DNA from: a delta proteobacterium NaphS2
GTDB lineage: Bacteria; Desulfobacterota; DSM-4660; Desulfatiglandales; Desulfatiglandaceae
Reading direction: 5' to 3'
Length of the DNA: 64,000 nucleotides
NCBI GenBank assembly: GCA_000179315.1
Contig: ADZZ01000278.1
Location: 62,001-126,000, forward strand
The position numbers and the translations under genes are program-made. Shown piece after piece: positions 9,105 through 17,924 of the stretch. How positions within the stretch are numbered: the stretch's first letter is position 1; each line of letters starts with the position of its first letter. The notes beneath the pieces are model-generated. The model saw only the letters and a program-made list of their open reading frames with translations. It did not search any database and was not told the DNA's origin.

Positions 9105-9761
9105 TCAGGACGCGACGGCATCTGTCGAAGTCTTCAGGGTCAGGGCCCCCACAGGGCAGATGTTGATGCACCGCTTGCACTCGACACAGGGAATCGGATT
9201 CCGGTTTCCTTCCCCATAAAACCGGAGGAGCGTTTGAAATCCCCGGTCGGCGAAATCCATAAAAGGGGCGCCGTGTGAATCACGGCACACATGGATGCAT
9301 TTTCCGCAGAGGACACACCGGTTGGGATAATGGATAAGAAATGGATGATCGTCCAGTATTTCCTGATCTTTCAGATACCGTTCAAGGCGTTTCGGTTTGA
9401 GTCCTACCTTCAGAAACCGGGCGATTTTCTGAAGCTCACAATGTTTGTTGGCCGGACAATGACCGCAGTCCACATGGTGCACGCTCAACAGCAGTTCCAG
9501 GGCGGTCCGCTGTAGCCGCCGCACCACCGGCGTGTCGGTTCTCACAACCATATCCCCGGTAACCTCCACCTGGCATGAGGGAACCGGTTGCGGGCGACCC
9601 TCGATTTCCACGAAACAGAGCCGGCAGGAAGCAGGGGGATGTTCCAGCACGTCCATGTAGCAGAGGTTGGGAATATAAATATCATGGTCAAGACAGGTCT
9701 TCAGCAGATTTGCGCCTTTCTCTACCTTAATTTCCGTGTCATCCACAATTATTTTTATCAT
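9105..9761 (-). CDS. NuoG/HoxU-like iron-sulfur diaphorase subunit
   Basis: A 218-residue protein equal to the N-terminal cluster-carrying part of NuoG, or to HoxU. It has a [2Fe-2S] ferredoxin domain (C34, C46, C49, C63), the H95-C99-C102-C108 motif for the His-ligated [4Fe-4S] cluster, and two C-terminal [4Fe-4S] motifs (C149/152/155/159 and C192/195/198/202). The molybdopterin-like domain of full NuoG is absent. It would take electrons from the NuoF-like flavin subunit encoded just upstream. The terminal acceptor is not encoded in the window, so a hydrogenase, formate dehydrogenase or other partner must lie elsewhere. Confidence 0.85.
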   Translation of the reverse strand: MIKIIVDDTEIKVEKGANLLKTCLDHDIYIPNLCYMDVLEHPPASCRLCFVEIEGRPQPVPSCQVEVTGDMVVRTDTPVVRRLQRTALELLLSVHHVDCGHCPANKHCELQKIARFLKVGLKPKRLERYLKDQEILDDHPFLIHYPNRCVLCGKCIHVCRDSHGAPFMDFADRGFQTLLRFYGEGNRNPIPCVECKRCINICPVGALTLKTSTDAVAS

Positions 9762-9812
9762 GATGTCAGTCTCTTATATTCTTACAGCGTCGCTCAGGCG
9801 CTTTTATTGAAC

Positions 9813-9896
9813 CGCAGAATATCGAACACGGAACAACGAATATGGAAGGAAAACTTCATGATTCGACATTCCTTGTTCGATATCCGATATTCGCTT
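9813..9896. repeat. Imperfect inverted repeat between the two diaphorase genes
   Basis: The 142-base gap between the HoxU-like and NuoF-like genes contains two arms (about 9814-9843 and 9861-9893) that are imperfect reverse complements, sharing the core ATATCGAACA / TGTTCGATAT plus flanking GAAT/ATTC. The arms could form a long hairpin in RNA or DNA. This looks like an interspersed palindromic element rather than coding sequence; no open frame crosses it. Confidence 0.55.
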
Positions 9897-9903
9897 CTAT
9901 GAT

Positions 9904-11859
9904 TTAAGAATCCCTCTTTTGCCCTGAATCTTCAGGTTCCGCCGGGCGTTCCACAATAGGCGCCAAATGCGGCGGCGACACTTTCACAACCGCATCATAT
10001 TCCGGAGGGCATGCGGTGACGCATTCACCGCATTTGACGCAAAGTTTCTGGTCGATCCCCTTTTTTCGGTTCGGGGTGGTAAAGATGGCTTCAACAGGAC
10101 AGCACCCGACGCATGCATCGCAGCCCCGGGCACATTTGTCCAGGTCAATATAAAAAGCAGTCAGTTCGCGGCACATACAGGCCGGGCATCGTTTTTCCTT
10201 GATGTGGGCCTCGTATTCGTCCCGGAAATATTTAAGGGACGTCAACACGGGATTGGGGGCCGTCTTTCCCAGACCGCAAAGGGATCCCGCCTTGATGTCT
10301 TCGCTTAAGGATTCCAGGATTTCAAGATCTCCCTCGCGCCCTTCCCCCTTGGTGATGCGCACCAGAATTTCCAGCAGATGGTGGGTGCCCACCCGGCAGA
10401 AGGTGCACTTTCCGCAGGATTCTTTCTGCGTGAAATCAAGAAAATAACGGGCCACATCCACCATACAGGTGTCCTCGTCCATAACCACCATGCCGCCGGA
10501 ACCCATCATGGCTCCGGCTTCGGTCAGGGAGTCGAAATCAATGGGGGTGTCCAGAAATTCCGCCGGCAGGCATCCGCCCGAAGGTCCGCCGATCTGAACC
10601 GCTTTGAAGGCCTTTTTGTTGGGAATACCCCCGCAGGTGTCAAAAACCAGGGTGCGCAGGTCCACGCCCATGGGGATTTCCACCAGGCCCGCATGACGCA
10701 CATTGCCCACCACGGAAAAAATGGCGGTACCGGGGCTTTTTTCCGTTCCCACTTCACGAAATTGCAGGGCCCCATGGGCCACCACAAAAGGAACCGTCGC
10801 AAAGGTTTTGACATTGTTGATGACCGTGGGCTGCCCCCAAAGCCCCTTTTGAACGGGAAAAGGGGGGCGGTAGGTGGGCATGCCGCGCCGGCCTTCGATG
10901 GACTGAATCAGCGCTGTTTCCTCGCCGCACACAAAGGCCCCGGAACCCTGAAAAACCTCGATGTCCAGGCTGAAGGGGCTGCCCAGGATCCGGTCTCCGA
11001 GAAGTCTCATTTCTTTGGCCCGGGCTATGGCCCGGGTGACCATTTTGACGGCCAGGGGATATTCCGCTCTCACATACACAACGGCTTTTTGCGCCCCGAT
11101 GGCACGTGCGCAGATAATGATCCCTTCCAGCACCTGGTGAGGATTGCTCTCCAGTATGGTTCGGTCCATGTAGGCCCCGGGGTCCCCTTCGTCGGCATTG
11201 CAGATGACGGTTTTTTCCACACGCCCGGCCTTTGCCGCCAGTTCCCATTTCATCCCCGTGGGAAATCCCGCGCCGCCTCTTCCCCGCAGACCGGACGCCT
11301 TAACTTCTTCGATGACCATTTCCGGTGAAGATTGAAGGGCTTTGGCCAGGGCGGCGTACCCGCCATGGGCCAGATAGTCATCGATCTCTTCGGGATCCAC
11401 CCGGCCGCATTTTTCCATGACCAGGCGCTTTTCCATGTTGAACCTGGGAAAGTCCCAGACCTGGGGGATCGTGTCGTTTTCAACCATGGCGCCCATGAGA
11501 TATTCAAAAAGCGGGTCGCCTTTTTCCAGGAAGGATTTCACCAGCATTCGGGCTTTACCCGGCGTCACCTGGTGGTACAGAATCGGAGGGAAACCGGGGT
11601 TTTCGATAATGACAACCGGTTCCGCATAGCAATGGCCGATGCACCCCACCGGATGGATGCGGGCCGTCATATTCCGCTCCGTCAGGGCCTCCTCAAAAGC
11701 CGACATGGTCTCCAAAGCGCCCGAGGCGATGCCGCAGGTCGCCATACCGATATGGATGACCGGGTCGGAAGTGTTCTCCAGGGATTCCCGCCTTTCAATG
11801 GCCTTTTCGACCATTGCGGTAAAAGTCTCTTCCGGATTTGGATTATTCCCGGGATTCAT
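9904..11859 (-). CDS. NuoF-like NADH-binding flavin/iron-sulfur subunit with ferredoxin ends
   Basis: A 651-residue NADH dehydrogenase subunit of the HydB/NuoF type. Residues 33-115 are a thioredoxin-like [2Fe-2S] domain (C42, C73, C77). The NADH/FMN domain has GLRGRGGAGFP at 190-200, CNADEGDPGAY at about 220, and VCGEETALIQSIEGRRG at about 310. An SLBB region follows. The N3-type [4Fe-4S] cluster is C482/C485/C488 with C528. The tail (558-630) adds a Cys-rich CPACMC and two ferredoxin-like [4Fe-4S] motifs. This architecture is found in electron-bifurcating hydrogenases and formate dehydrogenases. It overlaps the NuoE-like gene by 17 bases. Confidence 0.88.
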   Translation of the reverse strand: MNPGNNPNPEETFTAMVEKAIERRESLENTSDPVIHIGMATCGIASGALETMSAFEEALTERNMTARIHPVGCIGHCYAEPVVIIENPGFPPILYHQVTPGKARMLVKSFLEKGDPLFEYLMGAMVENDTIPQVWDFPRFNMEKRLVMEKCGRVDPEEIDDYLAHGGYAALAKALQSSPEMVIEEVKASGLRGRGGAGFPTGMKWELAAKAGRVEKTVICNADEGDPGAYMDRTILESNPHQVLEGIIICARAIGAQKAVVYVRAEYPLAVKMVTRAIARAKEMRLLGDRILGSPFSLDIEVFQGSGAFVCGEETALIQSIEGRRGMPTYRPPFPVQKGLWGQPTVINNVKTFATVPFVVAHGALQFREVGTEKSPGTAIFSVVGNVRHAGLVEIPMGVDLRTLVFDTCGGIPNKKAFKAVQIGGPSGGCLPAEFLDTPIDFDSLTEAGAMMGSGGMVVMDEDTCMVDVARYFLDFTQKESCGKCTFCRVGTHHLLEILVRITKGEGREGDLEILESLSEDIKAGSLCGLGKTAPNPVLTSLKYFRDEYEAHIKEKRCPACMCRELTAFYIDLDKCARGCDACVGCCPVEAIFTTPNRKKGIDQKLCVKCGECVTACPPEYDAVVKVSPPHLAPIVERPAEPEDSGQKRDS

Positions 11860-12400
11860 TTTGCTGCCTTTCGCGCTCCTCTTTTTCTTTTTCCACCTGA
11901 AACCCCAGGATCAATCCTTCCACCTTGCTGGGGGCCACATGGCCGTGGGCTGTCTCATCCACAATTACCACGGGCGCCAGTGCACAGCATCCCACACAGG
12001 CGACCCGCTCGATGCTGAATTCCCGGTCCGGGGTGGTTTCACCGTGACCGATGCCAAGTTTTCGTTCGAAATTTTCCAGAATAATGTCACCCCCCCGCAC
12101 ATGACAGGCGGTGCCCAGGCACACCTTCATATGGTGCTTTCCCGGTGGGTGAAACCGAAATTGGTTGTAGAAGGTCGCCACGCCATATACTTCACAAAGC
12201 GCCAGCTCAAGCTTGTCAGCCACCATCTGAAGCGCGTCGGCCGACAGGTAGGCGTGACGTTCCTGGATCATCTGAAGCATGGGAATGAGGTTTTTTCTCT
12301 CTTTTTCAAATTCCCGGAGTCGACCCTCGATGTCCTCCAGCATGGCCGCTTCCTGAGCGCGAATATCGTCTTCCAACAGGTTCTCCATAAATTGGGTCAT
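11843..12400 (-). CDS. NuoE-like [2Fe-2S] subunit
   Basis: A NuoE-family protein with a helical N-terminal part and a thioredoxin-like domain carrying the four cluster cysteines in CLGTACHVRG and CVGCCALAP. The motif LCEVYGVATFYNQF is typical. It passes electrons at the NADH side of the diaphorase. The frame is open back to 12445, but bases 12400-12467 look like a short-word repeat (GGCTTATGGCTCATGGCTCATAGCC type), so I start at the ATG at 12400; 12388 is also possible. None of these starts has a clear Shine-Dalgarno. The tail is charged (KEKEERERQQ). Confidence 0.8.
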   Translation of the reverse strand: MTQFMENLLEDDIRAQEAAMLEDIEGRLREFEKERKNLIPMLQMIQERHAYLSADALQMVADKLELALCEVYGVATFYNQFRFHPPGKHHMKVCLGTACHVRGGDIILENFERKLGIGHGETTPDREFSIERVACVGCCALAPVVIVDETAHGHVAPSKVEGLILGFQVEKEKEERERQQNESRE

Positions 12401-12467
12401 GGCGTATGGCTGATAGATGATGGCACCCAATAGGCTATGAGCCATGAGCCATAAGCCAGCTCATTTA

Positions 12468-12935
12468 TCAAATTTTTTCCATGGCGCCCAGCGCGCCGTG
12501 AAGCCGGTCCCGGAGCAGGAAGCAGAGGCTTTCCATCAAACTGAACCCCAGGTCGTGGTTCTCCGTCATGATGCTTCTTAACTCCCCTCCCTTGATGCTC
12601 ACCACCGTCGTGGGCTTCTGACACACGGCGGAACTCATGAGATTGTGCGGTTGCCCCAACAAGGTGGACCAGCACCCCATGACCCGTCCTTTTCCCAAAA
12701 GTCCGATGACGACGTTTCCCTTACGGGCTCCCAGGTCCATGGATCGCTCCAGAGAGACGTTCCCCTGGGCGATCACATAAAGGTATTCACCGAAATCCCC
12801 TTGAGAGAAGACGTACTCCCCCGGTTCATAATTCTGCACCCGACAGAGGCCGGCGATGTTCCCTATAAAGGATTTTTCAAGACCTTTGAAAAATTCACAT
12901 TCCTCCAGGATTTCTGTAATGTCGTGGCTGTCCAT
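12468..12935 (-). CDS. Cyclic-nucleotide-binding domain protein
   Basis: About 155 residues consisting almost entirely of one cNMP-binding beta-roll: FFKGLEKSFIGNIAG, EPGEYVFSQGDFGEYLYVIAQGNVSLE, and a distorted phosphate-binding cassette near LLGKGRVMGCWSTLLG. No helix-turn-helix follows, so it is not a Crp-type transcription factor by itself. The frame extends to 12956 with an ATGA overlap of the upstream stop, but a strong GAGGAGGTG precedes the ATG at 12935, which I take as the start. It may sense a ligand or bind as an accessory subunit; position next to the diaphorase genes suggests a redox role, which is inference. Confidence 0.75.
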   Translation of the reverse strand: MDSHDITEILEECEFFKGLEKSFIGNIAGLCRVQNYEPGEYVFSQGDFGEYLYVIAQGNVSLERSMDLGARKGNVVIGLLGKGRVMGCWSTLLGQPHNLMSSAVCQKPTTVVSIKGGELRSIMTENHDLGFSLMESLCFLLRDRLHGALGAMEKI

Positions 12936-12952
12936 TTTCACCTCCTCGGGTT

Positions 12953-14836
12953 TCATCCTTTGCCGTAAGTAACCGAAGGGAAGAGTTTGCCATCCGTATG
13001 GGGCAGGAAAAGGGCGGCAATATATTCGTGCGTAAAAGGCTGGTAGGTTGATAATTCAATGTTGGTCATGGATCTTGATATATTAAGGCACGTTTCAAAG
13101 GCATTTTCCGACAGCAGGCAGCTCCGTGCCCCGGTAAGGGAACTGTTGCCGATGAATTTGATTTTCTCAAGGGGAATATCGGGCAAAAGACCGATGGCCA
13201 CCGCTTTTGGAATGTTCAGAAAACTGCCGAATCCCCCGGCCACATACAGGGTGTCGATCACATCAAATCCCAGACCGATATAATCGATGAGGGATTTAAT
13301 GGCCGCAAATACCGCTCCTTTGCTTTTGATGAGATTGTCGATATCGGATTCGGTGATGACCACATGGGCTGCGGTTTCCGTTTCCCCTGCATCAGCAACG
13401 ATGTATTCCGGGATACCGTCTTCGGAACTCAAGCGGGGATCTTTTCTCTGCCGGTCGAATTTACCGTCCTGACCGATAATATTGTTTCTTACCAGTTCAT
13501 AAATGCAGTCGATCAGACCGGATCCACAGATGCCGCGGGGTTTTTTGTTCCCGATGGTTTCGTAGTGCAAATCGCCGTTTTCGATGACCACCTTTTCGAT
13601 GGCGCCATCTGTGGCCCGCATACCGCAGCGGGTTCCGCCACCTTCAAAAGCGGGACCGGCGGACGCCGAGCAGCATACCAGCCAGTCCCGGTTGCCGATG
13701 GCAATTTCACCGTTGGTGCCGATATCGATCAAGCACTTGACTTCTTCCTGTTCCGATATGCCGCTGGCAAGCACGCCTGCGACGATGTCTCCCCCCACAT
13801 AAGAGGCCACGCAGGGCATAACTTCCAATATGCCGCGAGGATTGATACGGATGCCGATTTCGGCGGCCCGTATCTGAGGAAATTCATCGGTCGTGGGTAC
13901 ATAGGGATCAAGGCGAATGGAACAAGGTGTCAATCCGAGAAGCAGATGGCTCATGGTGGTATTGCCGGCTGCCACGATTACCTCGATCTCATCCCGTGAA
14001 ATTCCGGTTTTTTTAACAAGCCTTGCGATCAGGGTGTTGATATTCTGGACGACAGCCTGCTGGACCGGATCCAATCCTCCTTTGCCGCAGGCATAAATGA
14101 CCCGCGAAATAACGTCCTCTCCAAAACTGGCCTGTTTGTTGTGGCAACCCTGCACATCGAGCACCTTGCCGGTGTTCAAATCCAGCAGCTGGGCCACCAC
14201 GGTCGTGGTCCCCACATCCACGGCGAGGCCGTAATGGGATTGGGCCGTATCGAAAGGATCGATGCGCAAGATGCGATAATTTTCACCGTGTCTGGCGATG
14301 GTCGCCGTCACTTTCCAGTCATTCTCACGCAGCTTTGTGGAAAGGGTCTGCAGACAGTCCAATGGGATATCAAATTTGTGCCATCCCAGTTCTTTCCTGA
14401 GTTCCCTGCATATCCGTTCCAGGTCGGGAACATTGTCTTCCGCAGTGGGTTCTGCCAGGGCCAGATAGGCCTTTTTGACAATGGGATTCAGTTCCATTTC
14501 CCCTATGGCCTGGCTTTCCCCGCCGGTCATGATTTTGGAGGCATCCACACGGGACTCGGCCGGAACAACAATTTCCAGGTCGTCATGTATTTCCGTCTGG
14601 CAGGCCAGGACATAACCCTTCATGATTTGATCCTGCGAGAAGAAACCTTTTGCGAGGCTTTCGGCAGGGGCACGGCCTTTTGTCACCTGAACCCGGCATT
14701 TGCCGCAAACGCCTTCACCGCCGCAGAGGTTCGTGATCAGTACATCGGCCTGCTGCGCCGCCTCCGCGATGGTGGCGCCGTCGTCCACATGAACGGATCG
14801 GTCTGCCGGCAGGAAATGAATCGTATGGGTGCTCAT
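12953..14836 (-). CDS. ASKHA-fold ferredoxin protein (RACo / DUF4445 family)
   Basis: About 627 residues. An N-terminal plant-type [2Fe-2S] ferredoxin domain (C38, C44, C47, C79) is followed by a linker and a DUF4445 ASKHA ATPase domain with GLAVDVGTTTVVAQLLDLNTG, VAAGNTTMSHLLLG, DIGTNGEIAIGN and VAGGFGSFLNIPKAVAIGLLPD. Family members reactivate corrinoid proteins by ATP-dependent electron transfer (RACo, RamA). The ATG at 14836 has AGGAGA at good spacing; an upstream ATG at 14881 does not. No corrinoid methyltransferase is visible nearby, so the partner may instead be linked to the diaphorase subunits that follow. Confidence 0.82.
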   Translation of the reverse strand: MSTHTIHFLPADRSVHVDDGATIAEAAQQADVLITNLCGGEGVCGKCRVQVTKGRAPAESLAKGFFSQDQIMKGYVLACQTEIHDDLEIVVPAESRVDASKIMTGGESQAIGEMELNPIVKKAYLALAEPTAEDNVPDLERICRELRKELGWHKFDIPLDCLQTLSTKLRENDWKVTATIARHGENYRILRIDPFDTAQSHYGLAVDVGTTTVVAQLLDLNTGKVLDVQGCHNKQASFGEDVISRVIYACGKGGLDPVQQAVVQNINTLIARLVKKTGISRDEIEVIVAAGNTTMSHLLLGLTPCSIRLDPYVPTTDEFPQIRAAEIGIRINPRGILEVMPCVASYVGGDIVAGVLASGISEQEEVKCLIDIGTNGEIAIGNRDWLVCCSASAGPAFEGGGTRCGMRATDGAIEKVVIENGDLHYETIGNKKPRGICGSGLIDCIYELVRNNIIGQDGKFDRQRKDPRLSSEDGIPEYIVADAGETETAAHVVITESDIDNLIKSKGAVFAAIKSLIDYIGLGFDVIDTLYVAGGFGSFLNIPKAVAIGLLPDIPLEKIKFIGNSSLTGARSCLLSENAFETCLNISRSMTNIELSTYQPFTHEYIAALFLPHTDGKLFPSVTYGKG

Positions 14837-15062
14837 GGGTATCTCCTGTATTTTGGGCGACGAATCATTGTGATTCAACACGGAGTTTTATATACAACAA
14901 ATAGGTCTTGAATGTGAAGGAAAAACCGGGTTTGGCAAAGCGCCGCGTCGCCGAAGCAGTTCGGCGGTCAATTTTTCCCGACTGGTTGACAATGAATGTC
15001 GGTCGCCGTATGGTGCAAAAACAACTGGATATTCGACTGTTGAATGAAAAAGAGACGCCCGT

Positions 15063-15710
15063 ATGAAAGAAATATGGATCATCGGGGCGGGCCGTTTCGG
15101 CCGCATGGCCGCGGAACGGTTGACCGGAAACCCGCATCTGGTTCTGGTGGACCTGAAAGAAGAAAAACTTCAGGGGGCCAAAGGCCGTGGCAGAACGCTT
15201 ATCAAGGGTGACGGTACCGTTTATCTTTTTGAGCACCTTCGGGCAGAGGGGGGAAAGCTTCCCGACTGGATCGTTCCGGCGGTGCCCGTTCATCTGGCGG
15301 CGGAGTGGCTTCTTCTGGATCAAAAAGAAAAAAACCTGCAAAGGATTTCCATCCCCGAAAAGATAGATCCTCTCCTGCCCAATCCCCTGCGAGTAGAGAA
15401 CGGCAATATCTTTGTGAGCCATGCGGATTTTCTCTGCCCGGACGATTGCGCGGAACCCGCACATATCTGTACCTTTACCGGAAAACCCCGGAAACAAAAT
15501 ATGTTTGAACGCCTCGGCGCTATTGAATTTCCGCCATGGAAAAGCCTGGTGATCCGCAGTCATCAACTGGGTCCCGGCGTGGGCGGGTACCGTGTTAAAG
15601 ACCTCTTTAACCTGGCCGAAGGGATTGAAAAGGCGGGAGGGCCCATCCTGCTCTGCACCGCTTGCCGTTGCCACGGGGTCATAACGGGTTTAATGGGGGA
15701 TCCCCCTTGA
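15063..15710 (+). CDS. Rossmann-fold NAD-binding protein of unknown role
   Basis: A 215-residue protein that opens with IWIIGAGRFGRMAAERL, a nucleotide-binding GxGxxG motif like those of TrkA and KtrA, and a VLVDLKEEKL segment that could hold the acidic residue binding NAD ribose. The C-terminal half has clustered cysteines (FLCPDDCAEPAHIC and LLCTACRCHG), which could bind a metal. It is divergently transcribed from the ASKHA gene with a 226-base gap that must hold both promoters. Function is not recognised; a soluble redox or ion-transport accessory role is possible. Confidence 0.65.
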   Translation: MKEIWIIGAGRFGRMAAERLTGNPHLVLVDLKEEKLQGAKGRGRTLIKGDGTVYLFEHLRAEGGKLPDWIVPAVPVHLAAEWLLLDQKEKNLQRISIPEKIDPLLPNPLRVENGNIFVSHADFLCPDDCAEPAHICTFTGKPRKQNMFERLGAIEFPPWKSLVIRSHQLGPGVGGYRVKDLFNLAEGIEKAGGPILLCTACRCHGVITGLMGDPP

Positions 15711-15753
15711 AAACCGCCTGGAGATCAGCTTTGTTTCACCATGGTGCCGCCAT

Positions 15754-16047
15754 ATGATATTTGGAACAAAGGAAAATATCGCAACACTGGAGGACATTCT
15801 CGGATCGAGCTGGAGAGCGCTTCATCAGGGCGTTCGAAACGCCAGGCATCCCTTTCACCGGCCAACCCTCGCCACCATGGACCGGGACAAACCGCAGGTG
15901 CGAACCGTCATCCTGAGGGATTTTTTGGATGGAATTGGGTTTAGTGAGAGGTCCTGTTCGTCAAATTCCGCTCAATTTATCACATCGCGGTTTTTGGATG
16001 CAAAGGAAACGGAACATATTGTTAGAAAAAGAGTTCTGTCGGTTTGA
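15754..16047 (+). pseudogene. Truncated pyridoxamine-phosphate-oxidase-like flavoprotein
   Basis: The first 55 residues (FGTKENIATLEDILGSSW... HPFHRPTLATMD... VRTVILRDF) match the N-terminal flavin-binding strands of PNPOx-like proteins. The homology then stops abruptly at about 15930, and the remaining residues (from GIGFSERSCSS) are Ser/Arg-rich and unlike the family, which normally runs to about 180 residues. I read this as a gene truncated by deletion. It lies between the Rossmann gene and the convergent TraB-like gene. Confidence 0.55.
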
Positions 16048-16070
16048 AAACACCTTGATTTTCCGGATTT

Positions 16071-17924
16071 CTACAAATAATCCTTAGCATATCGCCGCAC
16101 CCCGTGGCCGTCCAGCACGTGAAATTGACGAATTTTCTTGAGGGTGACGGGAGAAAAGGTTCCCAAAGGGAGATATACGATCTTCTTTCCCAGCCGTGCC
16201 GCCATGCTCTGACACCAGCCGGAAGGGGGGTCGGCGGCCAGGTAGACCACGTGCTTTTCAAGGCTGTAATCAATGGCCGCCATGAGGAGTTTTTCCGGCT
16301 TGTTCCGAGCCGCGCTAAAATAGGAATCCTGCCAGATATCATAGACGCGGAGGGGCGGATAGCTCAACATGAAGCCTCCGTACTGGCATCTGGAAATACC
16401 CGGGCCGTCCATGACCTCTCCCGCCGGTGTGCTGTAAAAGGCCATATCCGATTCCTGACTGTGTTCACCCAGCCAGGTCACGCACCAGGGAAAATTCTCT
16501 TTTCCGTCCTTTGGAAAATCGGGATCGAAAATAACCACCACGGAACCCACTTTTCCTTTGAGCGGCAGCTCCGATTTGACGTACAGCTTCCCGCTTGACC
16601 AATCCCTGATGGTTTCCCGGATATCGATGCCGTCCATGAGGGAACAGGAAAAAGGTTCAATACGAACATTTTCCTCCCGTTTAATCTGCAGGGCTTTCTT
16701 TTTCAAATAGTGACCATACCCTTCAACGGCCACATCTTCAGGCGGATAGGAGCAGATTGCGTTGCCGCTGAATTCCTTTTTCCATTTTTCCGGGTCGCCC
16801 TGCCTCCGCTTTTCTTTGACCGGTACCGGAATCAGGCGTCGACGCAGGGTTTTGAACTGCCGATGAAACCGAATCCGTTTTTGGTCCAGAAAGAGGTCTT
16901 CACCTCTCAGCCTGAGGACGGAGAGCCCCGGGTTCTCCGTCTGCCAGGGATAGTCGCTTCCCAGATCCCACACTTCATAGGCGAAATTGTCATCCACGGC
17001 CCCGCGCGAGGCCACGATCAGCTGGTAAAAGTCAGGCAATAGTTTCTGGTTCAGCAGCGCATAATTTCGAGCGAACCGGTTGAGGATTCTGAACTGAATC
17101 CGGGAGACTTTTTCTTTGCTGTTTTTCCAGTATCTTTTCTCAGCGGCCCTTAAAAGGGCCATCTGCACCTGAAATCGATCCGGCATTTCGCCGGCCGAAC
17201 GGTGACGTTCCCAGGTGGCCTGCAGAAACGGCATCTCCGTCATGATTTCCCGGCTGGATTCCCGATGCAGATGGGCCAGTCCCACTTTTTCACGGGATAT
17301 TCGGCCGATGACGGGCGCCTGGGGACGGTCCAGCATCTCCAGAATTCCGTTTACATGGCTCAAACCACAAACAAACAGGACTTTTTTCCCGGATTTTCCC
17401 AGTTCCCGAAGGTGCCAGGCCATGGTCTTTTCCCGAAGGGTGTCTTCGGCCGAGGGTTTAGCATGGCGATAGGTTTCCATGTAAGCGCGGCAATAGGCAT
17501 CATGCCCGATGCGGGTTATGGCGTAAGTGTCGGGCATGGGCGTGTGGTCCAGGGGATAGCCTTCCGTGTCCCGATCGATAAAATGAACGGGGATGTCGTG
17601 GGCCAGTGCCAGGCGTACCGCTTCCACCTGAGCGTCGCAGAGTTCCAGGGGGAGATAGACAAATGCGCCGTCATTTCCTTCGTAATGCACCACCGACAAC
17701 AGGGGAAGGCGCCGGATGCCCTGCAAAATACGGGTCTTCAGCGTGTTGGGGTATTCTACGGCCACATGGTCCGGGCGAAAGGATTCAAAAAGACCTTTCA
17801 CCACCATGGCAAACTCCAGACGATTGTGAAGGATGGGAACCACCCGAATGCTGCGCCAGCTGATTTCAGCGATCTTGTCCAAGGCGGTCCACCAGTTCGG
17901 CAAAATAGTCGGCAGCTGGCGCAT
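16071..17924 (-). CDS. TraB/ChaN-superfamily-like protein paired with a MoxR ATPase
   Basis: About 600 residues. The N-terminal third has the layout of the Tiki/TraB/EreA/ChaN superfamily: an acidic strand VAVEYPNTLK, VHFIDRDTEGYP, then REKTMAWHLRELGKSGKKVLFVCGLSHVNGILEML, whose Arg-Glu and Gly-x-x-His elements match the TraB motif. The rest (about 230-617) is not recognised. The frame's first ATG (17924) lies 59 bases inside the MoxR gene; a TTG at 17882 would cut the overlap to 17 bases, and the family-like region begins near RSIRVVPILHNRLEF. Co-transcription with moxR points to a joint function; what it is cannot be said. Confidence 0.6.
   Translation of the reverse strand: MRQLPTILPNWWTALDKIAEISWRSIRVVPILHNRLEFAMVVKGLFESFRPDHVAVEYPNTLKTRILQGIRRLPLLSVVHYEGNDGAFVYLPLELCDAQVEAVRLALAHDIPVHFIDRDTEGYPLDHTPMPDTYAITRIGHDAYCRAYMETYRHAKPSAEDTLREKTMAWHLRELGKSGKKVLFVCGLSHVNGILEMLDRPQAPVIGRISREKVGLAHLHRESSREIMTEMPFLQATWERHRSAGEMPDRFQVQMALLRAAEKRYWKNSKEKVSRIQFRILNRFARNYALLNQKLLPDFYQLIVASRGAVDDNFAYEVWDLGSDYPWQTENPGLSVLRLRGEDLFLDQKRIRFHRQFKTLRRRLIPVPVKEKRRQGDPEKWKKEFSGNAICSYPPEDVAVEGYGHYLKKKALQIKREENVRIEPFSCSLMDGIDIRETIRDWSSGKLYVKSELPLKGKVGSVVVIFDPDFPKDGKENFPWCVTWLGEHSQESDMAFYSTPAGEVMDGPGISRCQYGGFMLSYPPLRVYDIWQDSYFSAARNKPEKLLMAAIDYSLEKHVVYLAADPPSGWCQSMAARLGKKIVYLPLGTFSPVTLKKIRQFHVLDGHGVRRYAKDYL

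Noticed and set aside
10378-11328. Long antisense frames opposite the NuoF-like gene
   Set aside because: Rich in His, Gly and Arg from GC-skewed third positions; no family features.
12468-12956. Crp-type regulator for the diaphorase genes
   Set aside because: There is only the nucleotide-binding domain, with no DNA-binding helix-turn-helix.
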